Assembly (NCBI GenBank): GCA_964529305.1
Contig: CAZGUX010000238.1
Location: forward strand, 22,140 to 86,139
Direction of reading: 5' to 3'
Source of the DNA: CAZGUX01 sp964529305
Lineage (GTDB): Bacteria > Acidobacteriota > Terriglobia > Bryobacterales > Bryobacteraceae
DNA: 64,000 nucleotides
The number at the start of each line of letters is the position of its first letter. Positions within the stretch are counted from its first letter, which is position 1. The notes beneath the pieces were generated by a model that worked only from the letters and a program-made list of their open reading frames with translations, ran no database searches and had not been told where the DNA came from. Shown here piece by piece: positions 9,452 to 19,767 of the stretch. Position numbers and translations under genes: made by a program.

Positions 9452-9490
9452 CGGATGCTATCTTACCCCGGTCCCGGTATAGTGTGTTTC

Positions 9491-10531
9491 GTGCGCGCCA
9501 GGATCCGCCTCCAGTTGCCGTGGGTTCACCATCCCGTGCTGGCCGCCGGGTGGAAGGTGTTTTCCGCGGTATGGTGGATGGTTGTGCGGCCGCTTGGATA
9601 TTCCTGGCCGGGTCTTCTTGCCGCCGCCGGTGTCGGTCTCCTCGTCTATAACCTCGTATTTCACTATTTCCTGCCAATCGGCCAATTTGCGTACGCGAAA
9701 AGCTCCGATCAGGGAGGAATCTGCCCCTGGCCGCGAACGCTTCTGGCGGCGTTCGATAACGCGCGTCTCGAACGCATGATGGGCCAGCGCCGCCGCCCGA
9801 TGGAGGTGATCGAGCAGGATTTCTGGCGGCCGATCGAGAAGGTCCGGTCGCCGAAAGGCGACTTCTGGATGCGACGTGGAGGGCTGCGGTTCGACGCTCC
9901 CGCCCTGCTCGCCTATCTGCAAGCGGAGCACGAATGGCTCGCCGATTCCTTCGGCGAACACGCGGTCCGCCTGAACGACATCGTGGTCGACGTCGGCGCG
10001 CATGTCGGAGTCTTCACGCGGGTGGCCCTCGACCGCGGCGCGGCCCAGGTGATCGCCCTGGAGCCCGAACCCGTGAACGCGGAGTGCTTCCGCCGGAACT
10101 TCAAGCGCGAGGTCGCGGAAGGCCGCGTCCTCCTGGTGGAGAAGGCCGCCTGGAGCAAGGCGGGAACCCTGCCGTTCGCTCTGGGCGCCAGCAACTCCGG
10201 GACCAGCAGCGCGGTGGTGGAGGAGCCCGGCGCGACGCGAATCAAAGTGCCGGCGGATACGATCGACCACATTCTGGAGGTTCTGGAGATCCGCAAAGTG
10301 CACTTCATCAAGATGGACATTGAAGGAGCCGAGAGGGAGGCGCTGACCGGCGCAATCGCAACGCTCAAACGTCATCGGCCGCGCCTGATGCTGGACGGAT
10401 ATCACCGGCCGGACGACAGCCAGGTCCTACCGGCGATCATTCACTCGGCAAACGCGGGATACCGGTTCACGTGCGGCCCGTGTGAGATGAATGGCAAGAA
10501 AGTGGTCCCGCACGCCATTTTTTTTGAGTGA
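9491..10531 (+). CDS. FkbM-family SAM-dependent methyltransferase with N-terminal membrane segment
   Basis: Protein of 346 residues if started at GTG 9491. That start is preferred because TATAGT (9478-9483) ends seven bases upstream and no ribosome site is visible; GTG 9482 and ATG 9455 are in-frame alternatives. Residues about 41-61 form a hydrophobic span (GLLAAAGVGLLVYNLVFHYF). The methyltransferase fold begins near residue 165 with the SAM loop VVDVGAHVGVF and continues to the FkbM signature KMDIEGAE near residues 274-281. FkbM enzymes methylate hydroxyl groups of sugars or polyketides. It starts divergently from the DJ-1 operon. Confidence 0.85.
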   Translation: MRARIRLQLPWVHHPVLAAGWKVFSAVWWMVVRPLGYSWPGLLAAAGVGLLVYNLVFHYFLPIGQFAYAKSSDQGGICPWPRTLLAAFDNARLERMMGQRRRPMEVIEQDFWRPIEKVRSPKGDFWMRRGGLRFDAPALLAYLQAEHEWLADSFGEHAVRLNDIVVDVGAHVGVFTRVALDRGAAQVIALEPEPVNAECFRRNFKREVAEGRVLLVEKAAWSKAGTLPFALGASNSGTSSAVVEEPGATRIKVPADTIDHILEVLEIRKVHFIKMDIEGAEREALTGAIATLKRHRPRLMLDGYHRPDDSQVLPAIIHSANAGYRFTCGPCEMNGKKVVPHAIFFE

Positions 10532-10617
10532 CGGCTGCCTGGAAGGCTACATCGGCCGGCGGCCGGGCCGCGGCGCGGGCCTCTAAGCGCCGCGGAGTGA
10601 AACTGGGAAGACCCAAG

Positions 10618-10647
10618 ACAAAAAGGGCGAGGCAGGCGCCTCGCCCT
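10618..10647 (-). terminator. Rho-independent terminator of rpsT
   Basis: A perfect 10-bp stem (10624-10633 with 10638-10647, GC-rich, four-base loop) is followed on the minus strand by a T-rich run read from bases 10624 to 10618. It lies 29 bases past the rpsT stop codon and faces the right way for that gene. Confidence 0.85.
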
Positions 10648-10675
10648 CTTGCTTCCGATATCTTTGTTTTGTGGA

Positions 10676-10957
10676 TCAGGCCGCCTGCAGCGAACCTTCC
10701 AGCGCTTTCAGGCGCAGGTGCAACCGTGACTTGTAACGGGCCGCGGTGTTGCGCTTGATGATTCCGACCTTTGCGGAGCGGTCGACCAGAGAGAATGTTT
10801 TCGGCAGCAGGGACTGGGCCAGCTTCACATCTTTCGACAACAACGCCCGGCGCATGGCGCGAATCTGGTGGCGCAGCCGGCTCTTGCTGCGCCGGTTCAC
10901 CATAGTCCGCCTTTCCGTCTGCCGGATCCGCTTGAGCGCGGAAATCGTATTCGCCAT
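10676..10957 (-). CDS. rpsT: 30S ribosomal protein S20
   Basis: A 93-residue lysine/arginine-rich protein with the S20 pattern: MANTISALKRIRQTERR at the N-terminus, NRRSKSRLRHQIRAMRRAL, and the C-terminal GIIKRNTAARYKSRLHLRL. S20 binds 16S rRNA in the body of the small subunit and is needed for assembly. Length is normal (about 85-95). It is monocistronic here: an intergenic gap precedes it and a strong terminator follows it. Confidence 0.97.
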   Translation of the reverse strand: MANTISALKRIRQTERRTMVNRRSKSRLRHQIRAMRRALLSKDVKLAQSLLPKTFSLVDRSAKVGIIKRNTAARYKSRLHLRLKALEGSLQAA

Positions 10958-11027
10958 CTTTCAGTTCAATCCTTCAATAGACTTAAGTGTTCAGGATACC
11001 GCAGAAACGGAAGAGGGGTCAAACCGC

Positions 11028-11369
11028 CTACTGGACGCGGGCGCGGTAGCGCTCGTTGTCCACCAGCCCGTCAAAGATGGCGAGCACCTGTTTGCGGTAT
11101 TGGTACACCCGTTGGATGGCGTCGCGAAAGTTGCCCTGAAAGTCGCGATCTTTCAACCACTTCTCGTACGTCGACTGGGGCACGTCGATGTCCCGGCGGA
11201 GGGTCTCCACGGAATGGCCGCGCAGGAACAATCCATAGAAGAACGCCGCCTCCCGTTGCGGGGCCAGAGGATCGGAATCGTCTCGCACCATCATGGCGAT
11301 GCCATCAAAACCGTCAGTATAAACAGGGTCGGGGGGTGGCGGCAAGAGCTTCTGGTGGCGAAATTTCAC
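11028..11369 (-). CDS. Conserved-looking hypothetical protein with possible helix-turn-helix
   Basis: A 113-residue soluble protein starting at GTG 11369. I do not recognise a named family. The central part (FLRGHSVETLRRDIDVPQST followed by YEKWLKDRDF) has the spacing of a helix-turn-helix, and the C-terminal half is helical (VYQYRKQVLAIFDGLVDNE). It lies just upstream of rpsT in the same direction, with a 70-base gap. A DNA- or RNA-binding role is a guess from the helix pattern. Confidence 0.6.
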   Translation of the reverse strand: MKFRHQKLLPPPPDPVYTDGFDGIAMMVRDDSDPLAPQREAAFFYGLFLRGHSVETLRRDIDVPQSTYEKWLKDRDFQGNFRDAIQRVYQYRKQVLAIFDGLVDNERYRARVQ

Positions 11370-11422
11370 TTACAGCCAACCAGTTGACAAGTCTCGGGTT
11401 AAGTCCTTACCCTCGAAGGCGG

Positions 11423-11806
11423 ATGCCTCAGCTCATTTCGGGTCCTACGCGAATCGCGGCCGCCGGAACCAAACCTAAACTGATTGACGAATACGTCGGC
11501 CGCGTGAATACAGAAACTTCTGCAGCCAGTATCGCGCACATGCGGAGCCCCGCGGGCTGGGTCGAGCCCGGCCAACAGCCCGGCTTCGACGAATATACCG
11601 TGGTGCTCTCCGGAACCCTGCGCGTGGAGCACCGCGGCGGAACGCTGGATGTCCACGCCGGCCAGGCGGTCCTGACGGCCAAGGGCGAGTGGGTGCGCTA
11701 CTCGACGCCGGAGGGCGCCGAGTACATCGCCGTGTGCCTGCCTGCCTTCTCGATGGAGACGGTTCACCGCGATTCCGGCGGATCGGCCTCAGGCGACTCG
11801 AAATAA
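11423..11806 (+). CDS. Cupin-domain protein
   Basis: A 127-residue single-domain cupin. ATG 11423 follows GAAGGCGG and is chosen over longer open frames because the conserved fold starts here. The two cupin motifs are recognisable as FDEYTVVLSGTLRVEHRGGT and GQAVLTAKGEWVRYSTPEGA. The usual metal histidines are poorly kept in motif 1, so the protein may not bind metal in the standard way. It resembles the small EutQ-like cupins. Its last 43 bases overlap the 3' end of the convergent gene on the minus strand. Confidence 0.75.
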   Translation: MPQLISGPTRIAAAGTKPKLIDEYVGRVNTETSAASIAHMRSPAGWVEPGQQPGFDEYTVVLSGTLRVEHRGGTLDVHAGQAVLTAKGEWVRYSTPEGAEYIAVCLPAFSMETVHRDSGGSASGDSK

Positions 11807-13578
11807 GGCTCCAACTGAACGTAGTTGATCATCAACTCCTGGCCCTCGGGGCCGCCGGAGGAAGCCTCCGCGTTCCAGTCGGAGATTTTCAACTTGGCCG
11901 TCGGATGGGTGGCACGGAACATTTGCCGGTGATGGTTCACCCAGACTTGGCCTTCGGTGAACGGGAGTTGCGGGTGCGTGAACCCGTTCTTGACGGGCAC
12001 CGAGCGGTAGCTACCCGCGGATACGGCCTCTGCGCCCTCGACGGTCAGGGATACCGCGTGCCGCTTCTCAAGGGAGCGGCCATTGCGGATGTCCTGGTAG
12101 TCGGCCGTGATCATCTGGACGGAGTAGAGATGGCCGGGCACGAGGTTCCTGACGGGTTGGGTGACGACGTTCGGCCTGCCGGCTTGGCGCTTCATCCAGA
12201 GGTAGGCATTGCCGCTGGGGTCGTCCGGCTCGACTCCCCGCTGCCAGTAGCGGTTCTGAGCGCGGGCATATCGCTCTAGATAGCCGGCGCGGAGGCTGCC
12301 GGCGGCGGCGGGCGCGGCCGTCCACCCCTTGAGGCCATCCAGGAAGTCGGGGTTGGCGCTGTGATCAAGGCTATATTTCCAACCGTAGCGGCGGCTGAGG
12401 AGATCGGTGGCGCCCTCCAGGCAGTAATGCCGATAGAGAGCGCTCTCCCATCGGAGGATCTCCTCGGTGGCCCCGCCCGAGTACCACCAGTGGACGCCAA
12501 AAAGGCCGTCAAACTCCGGGTGGGTCGCCAGGTATCGCATCTGCATGTCCATCCACACCTTGTAGTTGACGTCGGGCTGGACGTTGAGATCCGGGCCGGT
12601 CATAAAGATGCCGAGCACCATCACGAGATGCCGGAGCAGGCCGGGGAACGCGGCCTTCCACTTGACGATCTCGCCGCCGAGGATCCGGTCCATGTACGCA
12701 CGGCCTTCGGCTTCCGAGGGCGCCTCGTGGTGATAGCGCTCCCAGGCCATGTAGAATCCGGAGTCGATGACGGTGCGTACCAGTTCGCGGGCCTCCGGAC
12801 GGCTGTACATGCCGGGGCCGCCGGTGTAGGCGTAGAAGGCCTTTCCCGTGCCTTTCATCTGTTCGCCCAGGCGGCGCATGCCCTCGATCCAGGCCGGGTA
12901 CAGAGGATGCTGGCGTCCGGAGAACTCGTCGGCAATAAAGCCGGCTAAGCGCGGATCGCGGAAGCCGGGGTTGCCGGACCAGAGTTCGAACGCCTTGGTC
13001 CCGGTCAGGTCTTTATCGTGGGGGAGGCCGCCGTAGGCAATGAACTTCCGGCCGCTCCGCGTCCACTCGTCGATCTCCGCATCGATTCCAGCGGCGGGAT
13101 TGCCCGCAATGGTGTTGACGGTGGAGAGGACGTTGGCTTTCAGCCAGGCCCAACTGAAGCGTCCCTGTTCGGGAATGCGCGGCTCATTGGGGTAGCGGAC
13201 GAAGTGGGTCTCCGGGATGGCCCTCACGATGAGAGGTCCGACGGCAGAATTGCCCGTTCGCATGATCTCGAGCGAATGTGAGCCCTCAGGAAGCAGCCGC
13301 ATGGTTTCGGCGACAGGCCGGCCCCCAGGCGTGATCTCGAGGAGAATCTTCCCGCCCGAGGCCAGCGTCACCTTCTCGTTGGCACGAACGTCCGCGCGGA
13401 GGGAGAGGAAGACCCAGCCGGTCCGAGGGCTGGTAAAGCGCGGCGTCGCTGCCGGGGAGAGCGTTTCGAGTCGCAGCAACTGGGTGACGAGGTTGTTGAG
13501 GCGCTGGGCGGCAGGCGCACCGCTGGTAAACGCCAACAGCAGGGTGAGGAGTCTGAGGCAGGGACGCGGTTGACCCAT
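11764..13578 (-). CDS. Secreted protein of unknown function, possible glycosidase-like barrel with C-terminal beta domain
   Basis: A 604-residue exported protein with a signal peptide (CLRLLTLLLAFTSGAPAA). I do not recognise a named family. The middle contains stretches typical of TIM-barrel glycosidase relatives: RLAGFIADEFSGRQHPLYP with an acidic pair, GKAFYAYTGGPGMYS, SGFYMAWERYHHEAPSEAEG, and FDGLFGVHWWYSGGATEEIL. The C-terminal quarter is beta-rich (SVQMITADYQDIRNG, AVSLTVEGAEAV) and may bind carbohydrate. It overlaps the 3' end of the convergent cupin gene by 43 bases. A role in polysaccharide breakdown is inference. Confidence 0.7.
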   Translation of the reverse strand: MGQPRPCLRLLTLLLAFTSGAPAAQRLNNLVTQLLRLETLSPAATPRFTSPRTGWVFLSLRADVRANEKVTLASGGKILLEITPGGRPVAETMRLLPEGSHSLEIMRTGNSAVGPLIVRAIPETHFVRYPNEPRIPEQGRFSWAWLKANVLSTVNTIAGNPAAGIDAEIDEWTRSGRKFIAYGGLPHDKDLTGTKAFELWSGNPGFRDPRLAGFIADEFSGRQHPLYPAWIEGMRRLGEQMKGTGKAFYAYTGGPGMYSRPEARELVRTVIDSGFYMAWERYHHEAPSEAEGRAYMDRILGGEIVKWKAAFPGLLRHLVMVLGIFMTGPDLNVQPDVNYKVWMDMQMRYLATHPEFDGLFGVHWWYSGGATEEILRWESALYRHYCLEGATDLLSRRYGWKYSLDHSANPDFLDGLKGWTAAPAAAGSLRAGYLERYARAQNRYWQRGVEPDDPSGNAYLWMKRQAGRPNVVTQPVRNLVPGHLYSVQMITADYQDIRNGRSLEKRHAVSLTVEGAEAVSAGSYRSVPVKNGFTHPQLPFTEGQVWVNHHRQMFRATHPTAKLKISDWNAEASSGGPEGQELMINYVQLEPYFESPEADPPESR

Positions 13579-13643
13579 GCGCCGAGCATAGCTCCCACGA
13601 TCGTGGAACGCACGGGCCTGCTCCGCGATCCGGTTCAGCGGTT

Positions 13644-15068
<1,425 letters not shown>

Positions 15069-15072
15069 CGCA

Positions 15073-17958
15073 TCACTCCTTGGTCAAGGCCTCATCCAGG
15101 TTGAGCAGAACATTTGCGACTACGGTCCAGGCTGCCGCGAAGGAGGGATCGGCGGCATCGCCGGCGAGTTCCCGCGCCGCCCGCGGATCGGCTTGGAAGC
15201 GGGCGAGTTGCCGCGTGTACAAGATGACCATCTCATCCAGTTCCTTGCCCTCCGGACGCCGCGAAACACACAGCCGGAATCCCAGCGTGGCGCGCTCGCG
15301 GACGCTCCCGCCGTCGCGCGCCGCGAGGCGTGCCCCCAGGGCCTTCGCCATGACAAAGAACGCTGGGTCATTCAAGGTCGACAGCGCCTGGAGCGGCGTG
15401 TTGGTGCGAATGCGGCGCACGGCGCAGAACTCCCGGCTCGGCGCATCGAAGTTCACGAAGCTCGGATAGGGGGCGGTTCGCCTCCAGAACGTATAAATGC
15501 CGCGCCGGTACGCGTCACCCCCGGTGCTGTTCACCCACTGGTAGTCCTTGTAATACGGCTGGTTCCACACGCCGTCCGGCTGGTAGGGGAAGACGGGCGG
15601 CCCGCCCATGCGGCCTTGCAGCAGACCGCTGGCCGCCAACCCCGCATCCCGCAAGGTCTCGGCGTCCAGGCGGAACCGCGGCCCTCGCGCGAGCAACCGG
15701 TTGGCCGGATCGCGCTCCAGCGCGGCCGGCGTCACCGCCGAGGACTGCCGGTAAGTTGCCGAGGTCACGATCAGCCGTAACAGCGCCTTCATACTCCATC
15801 CCTGGCTCGGAAACTCGACGGCCAGCCAGTCTAGCAGCTCCGGATGAGCGGGCGCCGCGCCGCGCGTGCCAAAGTCCTCCGCCGTCTCCACCAGGCCGCT
15901 TCCGAAAATCTGTTCCCAGAACCGGTTCACGGCGACACGCGCCGCCAGCGGATTCTGCTCGCTCACCAGCCAACGCGCCAGTTGGAGCCGGTTCGTGGGT
16001 CCACTCGCCCCGGCGTCTCCGAACACCCCAGGCACCCCAGCGTCCACCAGTTCGCCTTTGCTGAGGAAGCTGCCTCGGATGCGCAGGTGTGTCGCTCGCT
16101 TCTCGGCGCGGCGTTCACCCATCACCAGCGAGGTCACAATCGGCAACTTCGACAGCCGCTCCGAGGTTTGGGCCACCTGGTCGCGCTCGTGCTGAAGCTG
16201 CGGGGCGATGGACCGGTAATAGGCGGCCAAAGCCGCCGCCTGCTCCGGAGTGCGGTTCGCTTGCTGCACGATCTCCCGGATCGCCTTGGGAAGCGGCGTC
16301 GCCGCAACCGTCCCGGCTTCCCCAGCCACGGACACTCGAAAGCGGAGCTGATCTCCCTTCGCCCCGCTCCGCTTCAATTGGATCGTCACCGCCAGTGTGC
16401 CGGAGCTGTCGGCCGGTGAAGCCCACTCGAAGACGCCGCCAGATGCCGGCCGTAGCTGCACTGCTTTGCCATCGCCCGCGTCCGCGGTCACTCGCTCCAA
16501 GCCAAACGCCGACCCGGCACGCGCCTCTACCTGAAGTGCCGCCACCGTCCCTCGACGAGTCTCGACCGTCAGGCGGCACTCGTCCATGTCATGCCCTGGC
16601 GTGACCGTCCACCACGAATCGTCCTGCTTTTGGACCCTTACGCCGCTGGCACAGCCCGACCCTGCGAGGTCCACCAGCCACCAGCGCGCCTGCCGCGGCG
16701 CCTGCTCGCGCTCCCACGCCGCCTGCGCTTCGACCAGCTCCGCTGTAGGCGTGTCGATCACCTTCTGCCACTGCGCGATCTCTTCCCGCAGTCGCGCCTG
16801 TTCGCGAGCCTGTTCCGGCGTCGGCAGTTCCAGGACCGGTTCGATGTACATCTCGTGCGGGCGTCGGCCATCGAGCTTGTAATCCGCGGTCTCGAAGAAC
16901 GCCAGCAGGCGATAGAAGTCCTTCTGGGTGAAGGGATCGAACTTGTGGTTGTGACACTGCGCGCAGCCGAGGGTGACGCCCAGCCAGACGGTCGCCGTGG
17001 TGGCCGCGCGATCGACATTGATCAGCCAGTGCGCTTCCTCCGCGTCCACCCCGCCTTCGTCGTTGAACATCGTGTTGCGGTGGAATCCGGTTGCGATCTT
17101 CTGCTCCACGGTGGCGTCCGGCAGCAGGTCGCCCGCAAGCTGCTCGAGCGTGAATTGGTCGAAGGGGAGATCGCGGTTGAAAGCGTCAATCACCCAATCG
17201 CGATACCGCCACACGGTCCGGCGATTGTCGGCGAAGCCGTTGGTGTCGGCATACCGGGCCAGGTCGAGCCAGGGACGCGCCCACTTTTCGCCGTACTGCG
17301 CCGAGGCCAGCAGCCGGTCCACCACGTTTTCGTACGCTCGGGGGCTCGGGTCGCCGACGAACGCGTCCACCTGTTCGATCGTGGGCGGCAGGCCGGTCAG
17401 GTCGAGGCTGACTCGGCGAATCAGCGTTTCACGCGAGGCTTCCGGGGAGGGCGCCAGCCCTTCCTTCTCAAGCCGCGAAATCACTAAACGGTCGATCGGG
17501 TTCCGTACCCAGGCCTCATTCCTGACTGGCGGCAGCCGAGGACGGACCGGTCTTATGTAGGCCCAGTGCCGGGCGATTTCGGCGTTGGCCACCGAGGCCT
17601 CGTCCGGCCACGTCGCGCCCTCCTGGATCCAGCGCCGGATCAAGTCGACCTGCTCCGGCGACAATGGCGTCCCGGCCATCGGCATTTGCGCTTTGCCACC
17701 GGCCCCGGTGACACGCTGCAGCAGAAGACTGTTGGCTGCGTCCTTCGGAAGGATCGCCGGTCCGGAAACGCCGCCACGAAAGGCCAACGGCTTCGAGTCC
17801 AGTCGCAACTGCGCCATCTGCGCCTTCGGCCCGTGACAGGAATGACAGGCCGCGCGAAACAACGGTTGCACGTCCCTGACAAAGTCGACGGGCGAAGCCT
17901 GGGCGCTCGCCATCCAGCACCCTAGGGTCAGAACCAGCAGTCTCCATTCACGTCGCAT
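15073..17958 (-). CDS. PSD1-type planctomycete cytochrome c protein (PSCyt1, DUF1549, DUF1553)
   Basis: A 961-residue exported multidomain protein. After a signal peptide (LLVLTLGCWMASAQA) comes a PSCyt1 haem domain with CHSCHG at residues 38-43. The DUF1549 domain follows (PIDRLVISRLEKEGLAPSPE, DLTGLPPTIEQVDAF, WLDLARYADTNGFADN) and carries a second haem-type motif CAQCH in TLGCAQCHNHKFDPF. A mid-region with coiled-coil character precedes DUF1553 (RLQLARWLVSEQNPLAARVA, NRFWEQIFGSGLVETAEDFG). It is the first gene of a two-gene operon with the DUF1501 protein. Two haems suggest electron transfer coupled to an unknown hydrolysis or oxidation. Confidence 0.93.
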   Translation of the reverse strand: MRREWRLLVLTLGCWMASAQASPVDFVRDVQPLFRAACHSCHGPKAQMAQLRLDSKPLAFRGGVSGPAILPKDAANSLLLQRVTGAGGKAQMPMAGTPLSPEQVDLIRRWIQEGATWPDEASVANAEIARHWAYIRPVRPRLPPVRNEAWVRNPIDRLVISRLEKEGLAPSPEASRETLIRRVSLDLTGLPPTIEQVDAFVGDPSPRAYENVVDRLLASAQYGEKWARPWLDLARYADTNGFADNRRTVWRYRDWVIDAFNRDLPFDQFTLEQLAGDLLPDATVEQKIATGFHRNTMFNDEGGVDAEEAHWLINVDRAATTATVWLGVTLGCAQCHNHKFDPFTQKDFYRLLAFFETADYKLDGRRPHEMYIEPVLELPTPEQAREQARLREEIAQWQKVIDTPTAELVEAQAAWEREQAPRQARWWLVDLAGSGCASGVRVQKQDDSWWTVTPGHDMDECRLTVETRRGTVAALQVEARAGSAFGLERVTADAGDGKAVQLRPASGGVFEWASPADSSGTLAVTIQLKRSGAKGDQLRFRVSVAGEAGTVAATPLPKAIREIVQQANRTPEQAAALAAYYRSIAPQLQHERDQVAQTSERLSKLPIVTSLVMGERRAEKRATHLRIRGSFLSKGELVDAGVPGVFGDAGASGPTNRLQLARWLVSEQNPLAARVAVNRFWEQIFGSGLVETAEDFGTRGAAPAHPELLDWLAVEFPSQGWSMKALLRLIVTSATYRQSSAVTPAALERDPANRLLARGPRFRLDAETLRDAGLAASGLLQGRMGGPPVFPYQPDGVWNQPYYKDYQWVNSTGGDAYRRGIYTFWRRTAPYPSFVNFDAPSREFCAVRRIRTNTPLQALSTLNDPAFFVMAKALGARLAARDGGSVRERATLGFRLCVSRRPEGKELDEMVILYTRQLARFQADPRAARELAGDAADPSFAAAWTVVANVLLNLDEALTKE

Positions 17959-18291
17959 CGCCGTCTCCCTAGGATGTCACGACCGTGAACTTGCCCCGTC
18001 GGGTAGTCGCGCGCCCGCCAGGCCGGGTCCAGGTGGTTGCCCGGACGACCGGAGGCTGTCACCATCCGGTCGCGACCTCCGTGTCCCCGGCCAAACAGCG
18101 ATCGGAAAGTGCCCGTGTGTCTCCTCTTCTCTCACAACTTCGCTCTCTGTGATCGCCAGGTCCCGCCCGTCACCTCCTGTGGAAACGACCGCGGCATGCT
18201 GGTTGGCCGGGCCAAGGCCGTCCGCCCGTGTGAGCATCGTACCTTCGCCTGGCCTTTCGCGTCAAGACTTACTTATCACTTGAGGCTTACC
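17959..18291. other. Non-coding stretch upstream of the PSD1 operon
   Basis: These 333 bases hold no gene I can support. An 86-codon open frame on the minus strand (17977-18237) has no recognisable domain, no good ribosome site, and the arginine/proline-rich look of a random GC-rich frame. The promoter of the PSD1 operon should lie in the left part, but I see no convincing -35/-10 pair. Confidence 0.5.
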
Positions 18292-18736
18292 TCAAACCAA
18301 ATGCCGTATTCGGGTGCTCGCTTCTAGTAATAGCGCACCCAAGCTCTCATTGCAGACACCCCGAGTGGCGGCAAGGCAGCAATGGATCCGGCGGTCGTCC
18401 ACGATGACGAGACTGCCCGGGAGGTCCTGCTCGGAAACCTCGGCCAGCAGGCGGTCCAGCGCCTCTTCTGTCTTCTCGATCGTGGTGGGCCACACTCGAA
18501 GCCGAATCACACCCTGGTGAGATCCCACCGGGAACATCCGGGCATCCGCGAAGTCCTCGTCGAACGTGATGACAATCGAAGAGTCCGCTTGGGCCCATTC
18601 CATGATCTTTTCGTGGCGACTCCCCGAAAGCCCCTACGTCTGCCGCGTGGCGAACGAGCCACTCGGGACGCCTGCTTTGCAGGAAGACACATGCCGCACG
18701 CGGGACGTTCTGATCCAGAAGAAAGCGCAAACTCAA
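18292..18736 (-). pseudogene. DUF5615 PIN-like toxin, broken by a one-base frameshift
   Basis: The N-terminal frame begins at TTG 18736, overlapping the DUF433 stop by four bases (TTGA), and reads MSLRFLLDQNVPRAACVFLQ and then VRHAADVG. After the run CCCC at 18631-18634 the match continues in another frame as LSGSRHEKIMEWAQADSS, then IVITFDEDFADARMF and RIHCCLAATRG. Removing one C restores a single protein of about 147 residues with the PIN-like acidic residues (LLDQN, FDEDF). DUF5615 proteins are putative RNases paired with DUF433 antitoxins, which is the arrangement here. Either the gene has decayed or one base is a sequencing error in a homopolymer. Confidence 0.82.
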
Positions 18737-18948
18737 TGAAGAATGACCTGGTCTTCATCGACGACTCGAGCCGCATACTCGAGGGCTGCCGCGATGTCCT
18801 CGCGCGTGAGTTCCGGGTAGCTTTCGAGGATCTTTTCGGCTGAGTACCCGCCCGCGGCGATGCCAAGGATGTTACGCACCATGATCCTCGTACCGCGAAT
18901 GACTGGCTTGCCGCCGCAGATGGCCGGATTCACGTCGATACGATCCAT
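18733..18948 (-). CDS. DUF433 antitoxin (partner of DUF5615)
   Basis: A 71-residue protein starting at ATG 18948 behind GGAGAAG. It shows the DUF433 pattern: DVNPAICGGKPVIRGTRIMV followed by the helical YSAEKILESYPELTREDIAA and ALEYAAR. This family is a small winged-helix-like DNA-binding protein and serves as antitoxin and probable autorepressor beside DUF5615 toxins. The toxin reading frame starts within its stop codon. The frame is open further upstream to 19209, but that extension lacks homology-like features. Confidence 0.9.
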   Translation of the reverse strand: MDRIDVNPAICGGKPVIRGTRIMVRNILGIAAGGYSAEKILESYPELTREDIAAALEYAARVVDEDQVILH

Positions 18949-19265
18949 GGTTGACTTCTCCAGCATAGCCACCTGCCGGGACGTCGGGAACACTGTCCTG
19001 ATCAATCTCGGTGCGCTGCTCGGTGCACCGATCGAGAGCCCGCCGTGTAGGACCATGAGAGTCTCCGGGGCCTTTCGGCTTTTCGGGGTCAAAGGGGCAC
19101 GGCAATATTTGTAGACTGCGACCGGCATCATGCCATAGGCTTTTGCCGGTAGACTTGTCCGTCGGCCGGCGTCCAAGCCGATCACCTGGTTGAACCCTCC
19201 CACCTCCAATGTCTGAAAAGAGGTGCTCCTTCTTGGTTCGCCTGACTCGATGTTGGACGGAAGCC
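18949..19265. other. Non-coding gap between two toxin-antitoxin loci
   Basis: About 317 bases between the DUF433 gene and the RelE-type toxin gene. No gene is supported. The open frame that extends upstream from DUF433 across most of it is not protein-like. The DUF433 promoter is expected here; I see no strong consensus. Confidence 0.45.
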
Positions 19266-19511
19266 TCAGCGGTAGGCTTCGCGGCGGTTGCGGACGCGGA
19301 GAACGGTGACGGTCTCCCCCTCGTTGTGGAAGCGGACGCGATAGTCGCCGACGCGGAGGCGGAACTCGGGCGGGTCGATGCCTTGCAGCCGCCTGACGTT
19401 GCCAGCGCCGGTTTCGGCGAAGCGTTCGACAGACTGCTTGACGCGGCGGGCGATGTCCTTATCGAGCGCGGCCATATCGGCCAAGGCCGCCTCGGTCCAC
19501 TCGATCTCCAC
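19266..19511 (-). CDS. RelE/ParE-superfamily toxin
   Basis: An 81-residue toxin of the RelE/ParE fold. GTG 19511 is taken as start, four bases after the antitoxin stop; upstream sequence in the same frame overlaps the antitoxin gene and is not protein-like. The family pattern is complete: VEIEWTEAALADMAALDKDI, RRVKQSVERF, NVRRLQGIDPPEFRLRVGDY, RVRFHNEGETVTVLRV and the terminal RNRREAYR. Basic residues R51, R53, R58 and R60 lie where RelE-type mRNA interferases bind and cut RNA. It is the last gene of an XRE-antitoxin-toxin operon. Confidence 0.9.
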   Translation of the reverse strand: MEIEWTEAALADMAALDKDIARRVKQSVERFAETGAGNVRRLQGIDPPEFRLRVGDYRVRFHNEGETVTVLRVRNRREAYR

Positions 19512-19515
19512 GTGC

Positions 19516-19767
19516 TTACTCGAGTCCCAGTCTGCGCATGGCCTCGGCGTGAGGAATGCCCTTACCGCCGTTGTTCTGAAGCCAGGCCTTAGCTTCGGCG
19601 ACGGCGGCCTTCTCCTCGTCGGTCTCCGGCTCGTCATCAATCGGCGCGTTGCGTAATGCCGTGGCGACAGGATCGACGATGGTTTCCAGGAACTGAATCA
19701 GGCCGGAAAGCTGCGTTTCCGGCATGCGGTCAATCAACTGGTGTGCGTACTGGCGAGTATCGCTCAT
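19516..19767 (-). CDS. RelB-like antitoxin
   Basis: An 83-residue acidic protein directly upstream of the RelE-type toxin. The N-terminal half is helical (YAHQLIDRMPETQLSGLIQF, LETIVDP), then comes a disordered acidic linker (DDEPETDEEKAAVAEAKAWL) and the C-terminal helix GIPHAEAMRRLGLE that would wrap the toxin. Its start codon overlaps the stop of the XRE gene by four bases (ATGA), so all three genes are translationally linked. Assignment rests on position, size and composition more than on a strict motif. Confidence 0.8.
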   Translation of the reverse strand: MSDTRQYAHQLIDRMPETQLSGLIQFLETIVDPVATALRNAPIDDEPETDEEKAAVAEAKAWLQNNGGKGIPHAEAMRRLGLE

